A stretch of DNA of 27,421 nt from Candidatus Wirthbacteria bacterium CG2_30_54_11 (GCA_001873755.1 MNZT01000010.1:1-27421), one strand, 5' to 3'; counted from the first letter of the stretch, positions 8,258-16,826 are shown. Numbers and translations are program-made. Notes: generated from the letters alone by a model not told the origin.

Positions 8258-8679
8258 AGGAATCCACCCGCCAGTTTGTGCTGGGCACCTTTTTTTCCCT
8301 CTATGTGATCCTGGTGGTGTGGTACTGGGGCCAGTATTTGCCGTGTCTCGTTGGGGCTGTGGCCGGAGGGCTCCGCATCTATCTCTTCCAGGTGTCAAAA
8401 GAGCGTGACCGGTTTCAGCAGCACAGCGGTTTTTCCATACCGGCGCTCAAGCGCAGCGAAGCACAGCAGCATGAACTGCGGCAGGAGTACGCCGGGTACA
8501 AGGCTGATGTGAAGAAACTGGAAGTCTGGCGGAAGCCGCTGGGGTTCCTGGCTCTTGCGCTCGTGGCCGCTGCCATTGTTCTCCTGGATAAACAGATGAT
8601 CTTCTACACATTCATCATCACCATGATGACCGTATGGGTCTGGTTCCAGGGGTATCTGGCGTGGAAGGTGGGGGAATGA
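8254..8679 (+). CDS. Small membrane protein coupled to the Wzy-like gene
   Basis: 141 residues. There is one hydrophobic helix at the N-terminus (about 8-28) and two near the C-terminus (about 95-112 and 115-135), with a charged soluble middle (50-90, rich in Glu, Lys, Gln and Arg) that is probably helical. I recognise no family. The ATG overlaps the TGA of the Wzy-like gene in ATGA and has GGAG (8245-8248) at good distance, so the two are translationally coupled and the protein may assist the glycan polymerase. That role is inferred from position only. Confidence 0.7.
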   Translation: MKESTRQFVLGTFFSLYVILVVWYWGQYLPCLVGAVAGGLRIYLFQVSKERDRFQQHSGFSIPALKRSEAQQHELRQEYAGYKADVKKLEVWRKPLGFLALALVAAAIVLLDKQMIFYTFIITMMTVWVWFQGYLAWKVGE

Positions 8680-8722
8680 TCAAGTGCCCAGTAGTCAGTG
8701 ACCAGTGGCCAGCGGACAAAGA

Positions 8723-8740
8723 GCGGGCGTCCCTGCCCGC
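8723..8740. repeat. Small palindrome between genes
   Basis: GCGGGC and GCCCGC form an inverted repeat with a six-base loop. It lies in the 86-base gap before the ITPA-type gene, beside a TCAGTGACCAGTGGCC stretch. There is no T-tract, so it is not a terminator; it resembles the other short palindromes in the window. Confidence 0.4.
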
Positions 8741-8765
8741 GACTCTGAGGAGCAGAAGGAGCAGC

Positions 8766-9314
8766 ATGGACATCAGTCAATTATTTTTCGTCACCTCGAA
8801 TAAGCACAAAGTGGCTGAGACCCAGGCGATCCTGGGGTTTCCACTGACGTACGTCGAGTCGGAGGTGCCGGAGATACAGTCGCTTGATCTGAGGGAAGTG
8901 GTCCAGGCCAAGGCCGGAGCCGCGTTCAGCTTTGTCGGCAAGCCGGTCATGGTCGAGGATGTTTCGCTGGAGATCGCAGCCTGGAATGGATTGCCGGGTC
9001 CCTTTATCAAATGGTTCAACCAGACACTGAATCCTGCCGGTATGGCGAGACTTTTGCGCGGGGAAAAGGACCGAACGGTCGTTGCCCGCGAAATGGTCGA
9101 TATCTACGACGGCAGTGAGCACCGGTTGTTCGAGGGGCGGGTCGAGGGTACGGTCGCTGAGTCGCCGAGAGGGGAAAGCGGGTTCGGGTTCGATGTTATT
9201 TTCATCCCTGCCGGGCATCGTCGGACCTATGGGGAGATGACGGCAGAGGAAAAGAACCGGATCTCGCATCGGGCGCTGGCGCTGGAGCAGGTGAAGGAGT
9301 GGCTGGCGGGTTAA
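8766..9314 (+). CDS. Non-canonical purine NTP pyrophosphatase, ITPA type
   Basis: Hydrolyses ITP, dITP and XTP to monophosphates and so cleans the nucleotide pool (role known from the HAM1/ITPA family). 182 residues, a normal length. TSNKHKVAE (10-18) is the substrate-binding N-terminal motif, VEDVSLEI (63-70) the metal/active-site segment, GLPGPFIKWF (75-84) the following loop, and SHRALAL the C-terminal base-recognition motif. The GLPGP-IKWF form is that of eukaryotic and archaeal ITPA; bacterial RdgB normally reads more like GAPGIYSARY. The ATG at 8766 is chosen because AAGGAG (8756-8761) lies four bases before it; a longer frame from 8634 would overlap the preceding gene and lacks homologous sequence. 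Confidence 0.92.
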   Translation: MDISQLFFVTSNKHKVAETQAILGFPLTYVESEVPEIQSLDLREVVQAKAGAAFSFVGKPVMVEDVSLEIAAWNGLPGPFIKWFNQTLNPAGMARLLRGEKDRTVVAREMVDIYDGSEHRLFEGRVEGTVAESPRGESGFGFDVIFIPAGHRRTYGEMTAEEKNRISHRALALEQVKEWLAG

Positions 9315-9329
9315 TGCAATCGTTTAACT

Positions 9330-9446
9330 TGTCATTCTGAACCCTGAGTGCAACCGAAGGGTGAAGAATCTCCTGATAGACTGGAATCCAATGCAGACCC
9401 TTCGCCCTTCGACTCCTCGGAAGTCGCTCAGGACTCAGGGTGACAT
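9330..9446. repeat. MITE-like dispersed element with inverted ends
   Basis: About 117 bases, opening TGTCATTCTGAACCCTGAG and closing ACTCAGGGTGACA, with internal CGAAGGG and CCTTCGACTCC inverted segments. The ends are imperfect inverted repeats. It carries no gene and fills most of the gap between the ITPA-type and Nif3 genes. Fragments of the same family occur at 4411-4485, 17239-17256 and 22191-22220. Confidence 0.7.
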
Positions 9447-9471
9447 ATTACTTAATATCAAAGGAAAACGA

Positions 9472-10230
9472 ATGGCAAACCGTGACGACATCCTGAATTT
9501 CTGCGACAGCTACCTTCAGATTGAGAAATATCGTGACTACGGGCCCAAGGGGCTGCAGTTTCTCGGCAAGGCCGAGGTCAAAAAGGTGGTGACCGGGGTC
9601 AGCGTGTCGCTCGATCTCTTCACTGCCGCAGCAGCTGCCGGGGCCGATATGGTCCTCGTGCATCATGGTGAGTACTGGCAGAACCTTTCGCAAAAAGTTG
9701 GCGTTATCCGCAAAAGGCGGCTGCAGGTTCTTTTTCAGCATGACATGACCCTGGCCGGCTATCATCTGCCGCTCGATGCGCACCGCGAGATCGGGAACAA
9801 TGTGCTGCTGGTCAAACAAGCCGGCTTCGATCTGGACGAACAGCCTTTCGGTATCTTTGACAGTATGCCCATCGGAGCTCGTGGTAGTTCTAAGGGGCTT
9901 AAGCTTACCGACGTTGTAGAGCGTCTGGAAAAGTTGCTGGGCACGAGGGCTCTTGTATTCTCGTTCGGTCCGCAGACCGTGAAGACCGCTGGGTTCATCA
10001 GCGGCGGCGGAGCTGAGGGTTTGCTGGAAGCTATCGACCAGGGGCTTGATCTGTTCGTCACCGGGGAGTCAAAAGAGCAGAGCTTTCACCTGGCCAAAGA
10101 AGCCGGGATCAATCTGATCTACGCTCACCACTACAACAGCGAAAAGCTGGGGATACAGGCGCTGGGGGAAAAGGTGAAAGAGAAATTCGGGGTGGAACAT
10201 GAGTTTATAGATATTCCGTGCCCCCTGTGA
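9472..10230 (+). CDS. Nif3-like dinuclear metal centre protein
   Basis: 252 residues, the short form of the Nif3/YbgI family without the PII-like insert. Metal-site motifs are all visible: LVHHGEYW (His64, His65), YHLPLDAH (His98, Asp102) and near the end TGESKEQSFH and AHHYNSEK. The exact function of the family is unsettled; it is often annotated as GTP cyclohydrolase I type 2 homologue, which is not well supported for most members. The ATG at 9472 has AAGGA six bases upstream; the longer open frame from 9361 runs through the dispersed repeat and is not credible coding sequence. It ends in GIDIPCPL-like sequence just before a palindrome at 10241. Confidence 0.9.
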   Translation: MANRDDILNFCDSYLQIEKYRDYGPKGLQFLGKAEVKKVVTGVSVSLDLFTAAAAAGADMVLVHHGEYWQNLSQKVGVIRKRRLQVLFQHDMTLAGYHLPLDAHREIGNNVLLVKQAGFDLDEQPFGIFDSMPIGARGSSKGLKLTDVVERLEKLLGTRALVFSFGPQTVKTAGFISGGGAEGLLEAIDQGLDLFVTGESKEQSFHLAKEAGINLIYAHHYNSEKLGIQALGEKVKEKFGVEHEFIDIPCPL

Positions 10231-10240
10231 GCCGAGGTCA

Positions 10241-10262
10241 GGAACGCGATGAATCGCGTTCC
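10241..10262. repeat. 22-base palindrome after the Nif3 gene
   Basis: GGAACGCGAT and ATCGCGTTCC flank a GA centre. Part of the same sequence (ATTCATCGCGTTTC) recurs at 10328-10341. No T-tract follows, so it is listed as a REP-like repeat, although the RNA hairpin could also protect the end of the Nif3 message. Confidence 0.7.
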
Positions 10263-10364
10263 TACAAAATTTCGGATGCATATCCGGATGGTGGACGGCC
10301 GGTTAATGGTGTTCTGTAGTGACGCCGATTCATCGCGTTTCTGTGTTGCTTGATCGCCAGGGTT

Positions 10365-10393
10365 GTAGAAACGTTGCAGTGCAACGTCCCTAC
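10365..10393. repeat. Imperfect 29-base palindrome, second copy of the GTAGAGACGTTGCA family
   Basis: The arms GTAGAAACGTTGCA and TGCAACGTCCCTAC are separated by one base. It has the same core as the perfect palindrome inside the Wzy-like gene (7487-7514). It lies upstream of the thrS promoter. Confidence 0.75.
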
Positions 10394-10427
10394 ATATTCT
10401 GATACGGGCATATCTCCTGGGCATCGG

Positions 10428-10455
10428 TTGCAATTTTTGATTCCAATGCTACAAT
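10428..10455 (+). promoter_or_regulatory. Candidate thrS promoter
   Basis: TTGCAA (10428-10433), a 16-base spacer and TACAAT (10450-10455) with an extended TG (10447-10448). Transcription would begin near 10462, just ahead of the T-box leader, which fits. Confidence 0.5.
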
Positions 10456-10475
10456 GCTTTTTGTCAGTCCTCACC

Positions 10476-10613
10476 AACCTGACATACAGGGGTGCCTCCC
10501 CGTTACCAAGGTTAAAGATTGTGGGGATACAACACCGTTGTGTCCTTTCGATGAATTTGAGTGGAACCACGAGTCTCTCGTCTCAATCAGGTGATTGAAG
10601 CGGGAGATTTTTT
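10476..10613 (+). ncRNA. Compact T-box leader for thrS (tRNA-Thr sensing)
   Basis: Short Stem I: AACCT (10476-10480) pairs with AGGTT (10509-10513), and GGGG with CCCC (10489-10492, 10498-10501). Between them is an internal loop whose 3' strand reads GTTACCA: a Thr codon ACC (10505-10507) followed by A, as expected of a specifier. A 9-bp hairpin with an ACC loop (10525-10545) takes the Stem III position. The antiterminator is exact: TTGAG (10557-10561) with CTCAA (10582-10586), a 7-base bulge TGGAACC (10562-10568), and ACGAG with CTCGT around a TCT loop. The bulge in GAGTGGAACCACG matches the T-box consensus, and its TGGA would pair with a tRNA end TCCA. An intrinsic terminator uses the same CTCAA strand. 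Uncharged tRNA-Thr should therefore allow read-through into thrS. Confidence 0.87.
10576..10613 (+). terminator. T-box attenuator terminator
   Basis: TCAATCA and TGATTGA form the inner stem around GG, with outer TCTC/GAGA pairing (10576-10579, 10604-10607), followed by TTTTTT (10608-10613). The left arm shares CTCAA with the antiterminator, so the two structures exclude each other. The thrS ribosome-binding site lies beyond it. Confidence 0.8.
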
Positions 10614-10634
10614 ATTTATTTAAGGAGTCAAAAC

Positions 10635-12467
10635 ATGGCAGACAAAAAGAAGCTCAGTTTTTCGTCAAAGGAGAAAAAGGGGGTCACCCTGGAGGAAATG
10701 CGTCACAGCTGCGAGCATGTTTTGACCATGGCCATGCTGCGGATCTGGGGCAATCAAGTCAAGGCGGCCATGGGGCCGGCCACAGACGAGGGGTATTATT
10801 TTGATTTTGATTCCTCTCTGAAGATCACAGAGGCAGATTTTCCCAGGATCGAGGCTGAAATGGCCAAGATCATCGCGGAGGATCTCCCTGTCGTGAGGGA
10901 TGAATTATCCGTTGCTGAAGCCAAGAAGTTCTTCAGTCACAATATCTACAAGGGTAATCAGTACAAGCATGAATGGCTGGACCTGATCGAGCAGCGCGGC
11001 GAAAAGGTCAGTGTGTATCGGATGGGACCTGAAGGGAAGGACATACCGGAAGCATTCGTGGATATCTGCGCGGGTCCACATGCAGCTTCGACCGGTCAGA
11101 TCGGGGCGTTCAAACTGCTCACCATGGCAGGCGCCTACTGGCACGGCGACGAAAAGAACAAGATGCTGACCCGCATCTACGGGACGGCTTTTCCGACCCC
11201 AAAAGAGCTCGATGAGTACCTGTGGCGGATAGAAGAAGCCAAAAAACGCGACCACCGCAAACTGGGGGCCGAGCTGGATCTGTTCCTCATCGACGACACC
11301 GTAGGCAAGGGGCTGCCGCTCTGGATGCCCAAAGGCGCCACGGTCCGCAGACTGCTCATGGATTTCGCCCTGGATACCTACCTCGACCGCGGATACGAGC
11401 TCGTGGCCACTCCGCATATCGGATCAAAGACACTCTGGGAGACCTCCGGGCACTGGAATTTTTACCGTGCCAGCATGTACCAGCCCTTTGGGATCGACGA
11501 GGAGCAGTATCTCCTGAAGCCCATGAACTGTCCCTTCCATCTCACTATTTATAATGCCCGCAAACACAGCTACCGTGAGCTGCCTTTCCGATGGACCGAG
11601 ATGGGTACTGTTTACCGCTATGAAAAGACCGGAGAACTGGCCGGTCTCACCCGGGTGCGGGGATTTACCCAGGACGATGCGCATATCATCTGCCGACCGG
11701 AGCAGCTGAACGAAGAACTGCTCAGGATGATCAACCTCACCAAATATATCTGGGGAACTTTGGGACTTACGGACTTCGAGGTCAGCCTGTCCGTGCGGGA
11801 TCCCGGGACCAAAGATAAATACATGGGTGACGAGAAGCACTGGATCATGGCGGAAAAAGCCCTGGAAGAAGCCCTGATCCACGAAAAGATCGCCTATAAG
11901 CGCTATCCCGGCGAAGCAGTGTTCTACGGACCGAAGATCGATTTTTTGTTCAAGGATTCCATCGGCCGCAAATGGCAGTGCTCCACCATCCAGATAGATT
12001 TCAATCTGCCCGATAAATTTCACATGACCTATATCGATACGGACGGGACGGAAAAACAGCCGATCATGCTCCACCGAGCCCTGCTCGGTTCTATCGAGCG
12101 GTCACTGGGGATCCTGATAGAGCACTACGAGGGAGCTTTCCCGGTTTGGCTCGCTCCGGTGCAGGCCGTGCTCATCCCCATCGCTGACCGTCATACCGAG
12201 TACTGTCGCGCCATCGTCGAAAAAGCCAAGAAACTCAAATTGCGGTTCGAGATCGACGAGCGCTCCGAGCGCATGAACCAGAAGATCCGTGACGCCCAGA
12301 TGCAAAAAGTTCCCTACATGCTCGTGGTGGGGGACAAGGAGATCGCAGAAAATGCAGTCGCGGTTCGCCTGCGGACAGAAGAGAATAAGGGCAAAGTGAA
12401 CGCAGATGAGTTCGTGAAACTCGTCCGCCAACTCGCGGACGATCGGACTCTGGAACTCTGGAAGTAG
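10635..12467 (+). CDS. thrS: Threonine-tRNA ligase without TGS domain
   Basis: Class II synthetase that charges tRNA-Thr and edits mischarged Ser. The 610 residues begin almost directly at the editing domain: HSCEH (24-28) and CAGPH (145-149) are its metal/active-site residues. The catalytic core has zinc ligands Cys299 (MNCPFH), His350 (in motif 2, RVRGFTQDDAH) and His480 (motif 3, HRALLGSIER); the anticodon-binding domain follows from about 505. The usual N-terminal TGS domain of about 60 residues is missing, replaced by a 17-residue lysine-rich leader. The start is fixed by AAGGAG (10622-10627) seven bases before the ATG. Expression is probably controlled by the T-box leader upstream. Confidence 0.97.
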   Translation: MADKKKLSFSSKEKKGVTLEEMRHSCEHVLTMAMLRIWGNQVKAAMGPATDEGYYFDFDSSLKITEADFPRIEAEMAKIIAEDLPVVRDELSVAEAKKFFSHNIYKGNQYKHEWLDLIEQRGEKVSVYRMGPEGKDIPEAFVDICAGPHAASTGQIGAFKLLTMAGAYWHGDEKNKMLTRIYGTAFPTPKELDEYLWRIEEAKKRDHRKLGAELDLFLIDDTVGKGLPLWMPKGATVRRLLMDFALDTYLDRGYELVATPHIGSKTLWETSGHWNFYRASMYQPFGIDEEQYLLKPMNCPFHLTIYNARKHSYRELPFRWTEMGTVYRYEKTGELAGLTRVRGFTQDDAHIICRPEQLNEELLRMINLTKYIWGTLGLTDFEVSLSVRDPGTKDKYMGDEKHWIMAEKALEEALIHEKIAYKRYPGEAVFYGPKIDFLFKDSIGRKWQCSTIQIDFNLPDKFHMTYIDTDGTEKQPIMLHRALLGSIERSLGILIEHYEGAFPVWLAPVQAVLIPIADRHTEYCRAIVEKAKKLKLRFEIDERSERMNQKIRDAQMQKVPYMLVVGDKEIAENAVAVRLRTEENKGKVNADEFVKLVRQLADDRTLELWK

Positions 12468-12486
12468 AGCACAAATAAATGTGTCA

Positions 12487-12526
12487 TTGACTTACGAAAC
12501 ACTTATCGATATACTTATCGTAAGTC
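12487..12526 (+). promoter_or_regulatory. Promoter and overlapping operator of the toxin-antitoxin pair
   Basis: TTGACT (12487-12492), a 17-base spacer and TATACT (12510-12515) form a good promoter. An inverted repeat GACTTACGA / TCGTAAGTC (12489-12497, 12518-12526) covers both boxes, and a direct repeat ACTTATCG occurs twice, 12 bases apart (12501, 12513). This fits autorepression by an AbrB-type antitoxin complex. Confidence 0.7.
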
Positions 12527-12559
12527 GCAACGTTTATTTTCGATACATGGGGAAAAAGT

Positions 12560-12766
12560 ATGCTGGCAGTTTCGGTGTCTTCCAAGTTCCAGGTCGTCAT
12601 ACCCCGGGATGTCCGGAAACAAGCCGGTATCGAGGTGGGACAAAAAATGCATATCATCCCGCATCAGGACAGGCTGGAATGCATCCCTCTCCAGGACATA
12701 AAGAAAATGCGGGGGAAGCTGTCTGGCATGGACACGGATATCGAGAGAGAGGATGACCGGGTATGA
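12560..12766 (+). CDS. AbrB/MazE-family antitoxin (VapB-type)
   Basis: 68 residues. The N-terminal swapped-hairpin AbrB/SpoVT fold is plain in VSSKFQVVIPRDVRKQAGI (about 6-24), followed by VGQKMHII. The C-terminus (residues 45-68, acidic, ending IEREDDRV) would be the toxin-binding tail. It binds DNA as a dimer and neutralises the PIN toxin encoded next, whose ATG overlaps its stop (ATGA). GGGGA (12549-12553) lies seven bases before the start. The promoter/operator upstream is its likely target. Confidence 0.9.
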   Translation: MLAVSVSSKFQVVIPRDVRKQAGIEVGQKMHIIPHQDRLECIPLQDIKKMRGKLSGMDTDIEREDDRV

Positions 12767-13143
12767 ATCTGGTCGATTCATCAGGATGGCTGGAATATCT
12801 GGTCGAGGGTCCAAACGCTTCTTTTTTTGCCTCTGCGCTCGAGAATACTGACGACTTGATAGTGTCGGTGATCAATATGTACGAAGTATTCAAGAAAATA
12901 ACCCGGGAACGCAGCGAAGATAGTGCCTGGCAGGTAGTTGGACTGATGAACCAGGCGTACGTCGTTCAGATCGACACGGTCCTGGCTTTGGAAGCAGCTC
13001 GACTGAGCATCGACGTTCATCTACCCATGGCAGATAGTCTGATACTCACTACAGCGCGCCGGCACCAGGCCGTGCTTTGGACCCAGGATGCCCACTTCAG
13101 CGGACTCGATGGCGTCAGGTTCATAGCCAAACAATCGAAGTAA
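12763..13143 (+). CDS. vapC: PIN-domain ribonuclease toxin (VapC-type)
   Basis: 126 residues, a typical PIN toxin length. The acidic metal-binding set is complete: Asp5 (NLVDSSGW), Glu41 (INMYEVFK), Asp91 (PMADSLI) and Asp109 (TQDAHF). Members cleave RNA, often tRNA or rRNA, when freed from the antitoxin; the target here is unknown. The start overlaps the antitoxin stop by four bases, so translation is coupled. An isolated pair between thrS and miaB, with its own promoter, is typical of mobile TA cargo. Confidence 0.9.
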   Translation: MNLVDSSGWLEYLVEGPNASFFASALENTDDLIVSVINMYEVFKKITRERSEDSAWQVVGLMNQAYVVQIDTVLALEAARLSIDVHLPMADSLILTTARRHQAVLWTQDAHFSGLDGVRFIAKQSK

Positions 13144-13291
13144 GTATCGTCAGGAGGGTTCCGTGATTCGGCAGGAAGAATTGGAACTGGCAGAGGTCAA
13201 ATTATGAGCGGGATAGCAGTTGAACTGGTATCGTGAAGATGTTAGACGGCTACGGACGACCGATCGCTGGAGTTGTGGAAATAGCTAGGAT
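13144..13291. other. Gap with no supported gene
   Basis: The 148 bases after the toxin gene hold only very short frames. One begins GTG at 13163 after a strong CAGGAGGG and runs 14 codons to 13207, overlapping an even shorter frame. These could be remnants of a lost third gene; nothing in them is recognisable. Confidence 0.3.
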
Positions 13292-13633
13292 TTACTTTTC
13301 CATACCTCCACCTAAGTGCGCCCTATCTTCAAAATGCGTCGGTTCAAGCTCTGCTCTGGTTGCTGCTATAAGCCATTCCAGAATTCTGGTTGCCTCTGGT
13401 TCCTCTGAAATAGTAAAATTTGGTAGGTTACGACGTTGTGCTTGTGGTCGTTCCTGTTCAAGCCTATAGAACTCTCGATAGCATGCGACGACATTTTCTG
13501 CAAAGGAATCGTGGCCTTCTACCCGAACTTTTCCCTGCACTTTGATCGTTGGAAAGCTATGTCGAGGCACATCTGGAGCCTGCAAGGCGATTAACTGTTC
13601 GAGCAGATCACGATATTCATCACATATTGCCAT
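13292..13633 (-). CDS. Small hypothetical protein
   Basis: 113 residues from the ATG at 13633, chosen because GAGG lies six bases before it; an ATG six codons upstream has no ribosome-binding site. The sequence is mostly helical, starting MAICDEYRDLLEQLIAL, with a central beta-like stretch FPTIKVQGKVRVEG and a helical end. No family is recognised and no catalytic pattern is visible. It converges on the toxin gene and is divergent from miaB; the (TATC)10 microsatellite lies about 40 bases upstream of its start. Confidence 0.55.
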   Translation of the reverse strand: MAICDEYRDLLEQLIALQAPDVPRHSFPTIKVQGKVRVEGHDSFAENVVACYREFYRLEQERPQAQRRNLPNFTISEEPEATRILEWLIAATRAELEPTHFEDRAHLGGGMEK

Positions 13634-13672
13634 CAAATACCTCGGGTACATGGAGAAATTTAGCAGTAACTA

Positions 13673-14975
<1,303 letters not shown>

Positions 14976-14987
14976 AGGCGCGTCTCC

Positions 14988-15017
14988 TTGACAGGGGGGG
15001 GGTAATGTTTTTAAGAT
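14988..15017 (+). promoter_or_regulatory. Candidate rny promoter with a G9 tract in its spacer
   Basis: A consensus TTGACA (14988-14993) is followed by nine G (14994-15002), nine further bases and TAAGAT (15012-15017), giving an 18-base spacer. It lies 13 bases after the miaB stop and would give a leader of about 255 bases before rny. The -10 box is only a moderate match. Confidence 0.45.
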
Positions 15018-15024
15018 ACTTCTG

Positions 15025-15272
15025 CACACAGGTTTATTTTTCGGGAGTTATGCTGGTGATGTTGATGCGGTTGAAATGCGTGTTGATCGAGTTCCCAAAC
15101 CTTGCATGTATGCCTTTGAAACCCTGTTTAATGGCTGACCGTCCGGTATCTCCGGTGGAGATGCCTTCCTGTTCTTTGCGTACAAAAACGCAGTGGACAG
15201 ATGTTAGCCGGGTTGTCCCAAGGGCCGCGTAAAAACAAAACCAGGATGATTCCCCTATCAAAATATAGGGGG
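15025..15272 (+). other. Long structured leader of rny without a supported gene
   Basis: The gap from 14976 to 15278 has open frames on both strands (about 75 codons each) but no recognisable protein and unlikely composition. RNA structure is visible: GGTATCTCC / GGAGATGCC around GGT (15145-15165, nine pairs with one G-U), and CCCCTAT / ATAGGGG (15252-15258, 15265-15271) just before rny. The latter buries the G-run that serves as the rny ribosome-binding site (AGGGGG at 15267-15272, six bases before the ATG), so it may limit translation. No known riboswitch or RNA class is recognised. Confidence 0.45.
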
Positions 15273-15278
15273 TGACGA

Positions 15279-16802
15279 ATGGGAGAAGTACTTCTCACAG
15301 CTCTGCTGGTAGGCGGTGGCGCTTTTGCAGCAGGCTTTTTTGTGCAGCAATATCTGATCCGGCAGAAGACTGAAAAGGCACAGCACGATGCAGCCAATAT
15401 CCTGCAGGAAGCCCAGAACAAACAGAAAGAGATCCTGCTCGAGGCCAAGGAAGAAGCACTGAAACTGAAAGATAAGTCAGAACAGGAAGCCATCCGTCTG
15501 CGCCAGGAGGCATCGGATGAGCAGAAACGGCTGCACCAGAAGGAAGAGTCACTCGACAAACGGTACGAATCGATTGAGCAGAAACTGCTTCAGGTCGAGA
15601 ATACGAAGAAGCAGGCAGAAACGATCAATCTCAAGCTCGAGGAAGAGCAGAAGGAGATGACCCAGCGGCTGGAGCAGGTCGCGCACATGACTTCCGATGA
15701 GGCCAAGGAAGAGCTCCTGTCCCGCGTGGAAAAAGACATCAAGGAAGACGCGCTCAGGCTCATCCGTGAGGTCGAGACTGCGACCAAGGAAGAAGCAGAC
15801 CGCAAAGCGCGTGAGATCATCGCCATAGCTCTCCAGCGGTGTGCAACAGAGCATACTGCGGAGATCACCGTGAGCTCCGTACCTCTTCCCAACGATGAAA
15901 TGAAGGGTCGCATCATCGGTCGTGAAGGACGCAACATCAGAGCTCTGGAAAAAGCGACGGGAGTTGATTTCATCGTGGACGATACCCCTGAGACTATTGT
16001 CATTTCGAGCTTTGATCCGGTTCGCCGGGAAGTCGCCCGTATGGCGCTCACCACTCTGATCGCTGACGGACGCATCCACCCGGCCCGCATCGAAGAGGTA
16101 GTGGCCAAAGCAGAAAAGGATATCGAAAAGGTCATCATGGAGGCCGGGCAGGCAGCTGCCGTGGCAGCCAAGGTGCCGGGTCTGCAGACCGATGTCATCC
16201 GGTACCTGGGTATGCTTCGGTTCCGCTTCAGCTATGGACAGAATGTCCTGGACCATTCGGTCGAGGCAGCTACTCTGGCCGCACTGATCGCAGCCGAGAT
16301 GGGCGCTGATGTCCAGCTCGTGCGCAAGGCTGCTCTGCTCCATGACATCGGTAAATCCATTGACCATAAGACCGAAGGCAGTCATGTGCAGATCGGGGCT
16401 GACCTGCTCAAGAAGCTTGGATTCAGCGAACGCGTCATCTACGCCGTGCAGGCCCATCATGAGGATGTCCCGCTGAAGACCCCGGAAGACTTCATCGTGC
16501 TGGTGGCTGATGCCATCTCCGGAGCGAGACCCGGCGCCCGGTACGATACGGTCGAGCGCTATGTCGAACGTCTGCAGAAACTGGAAGAGATAGTGAACAG
16601 CATGCCCGGGGTGGCCAAGTCATACGCCATCCAGGCCGGCCGTGAGATCCGCATCCTGGTCAATCCGGATGAAGTGGATGATCTGGCAGCCAAGAAACTG
16701 GCCATGGACGCCGCTAAACGGATAGAAGAGGGTCTCGAGTACCCCGGCCAGATCAAGGTGAATGTCCTCAGAGAGACGAGAGCGGTTGAATACGCCAAAT
16801 AA
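15279..16802 (+). CDS. rny: Ribonuclease Y
   Basis: Membrane-anchored endoribonuclease that starts mRNA decay. 507 residues, a normal length: an N-terminal membrane helix (about 4-24), a long charged coiled coil (about 28-190), a KH RNA-binding domain with GRIIGREGRNIRALE (about 210-224), then an HD domain with LLHDIGKSIDH (His355, Asp356) and the downstream QAHHEDV metal ligands. The C-terminal region ending VNVLRETRAVEYAK is standard. The ATG at 15279 follows a G-rich ribosome-binding site embedded in a hairpin. RNase Y rather than RNase E as main decay enzyme is common in Gram-positive and CPR lineages. Confidence 0.97.
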   Translation: MGEVLLTALLVGGGAFAAGFFVQQYLIRQKTEKAQHDAANILQEAQNKQKEILLEAKEEALKLKDKSEQEAIRLRQEASDEQKRLHQKEESLDKRYESIEQKLLQVENTKKQAETINLKLEEEQKEMTQRLEQVAHMTSDEAKEELLSRVEKDIKEDALRLIREVETATKEEADRKAREIIAIALQRCATEHTAEITVSSVPLPNDEMKGRIIGREGRNIRALEKATGVDFIVDDTPETIVISSFDPVRREVARMALTTLIADGRIHPARIEEVVAKAEKDIEKVIMEAGQAAAVAAKVPGLQTDVIRYLGMLRFRFSYGQNVLDHSVEAATLAALIAAEMGADVQLVRKAALLHDIGKSIDHKTEGSHVQIGADLLKKLGFSERVIYAVQAHHEDVPLKTPEDFIVLVADAISGARPGARYDTVERYVERLQKLEEIVNSMPGVAKSYAIQAGREIRILVNPDEVDDLAAKKLAMDAAKRIEEGLEYPGQIKVNVLRETRAVEYAK

Positions 16803-16826
16803 AGAGGGCTGACGAACCGAAAACCC

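Noticed and set aside
7511..8398. 295-codon minus-strand frame opposite the Wzy-like gene
   Set aside because: Low-complexity Arg/Asp/Gln/His-rich shadow of a membrane protein gene.
10241..10262. Terminator for the Nif3 gene
   Set aside because: A good hairpin but no T-tract, and related sequence recurs at 10328; treated as a repeat.
13163..13207. 14-codon GTG frame with a strong Shine-Dalgarno after the toxin gene
   Set aside because: Too short and without any recognisable feature; may be a relic, so it is only mentioned in the gap entry.
15005..15261. Possible small proteins in the miaB-rny gap (75 codons on each strand)
   Set aside because: No ribosome-binding site that fits, odd composition and no recognisable similarity; RNA structure explains the region better.
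15549..16460. 303-codon minus-strand frame opposite rny
   Set aside because: Antisense shadow of RNase Y.
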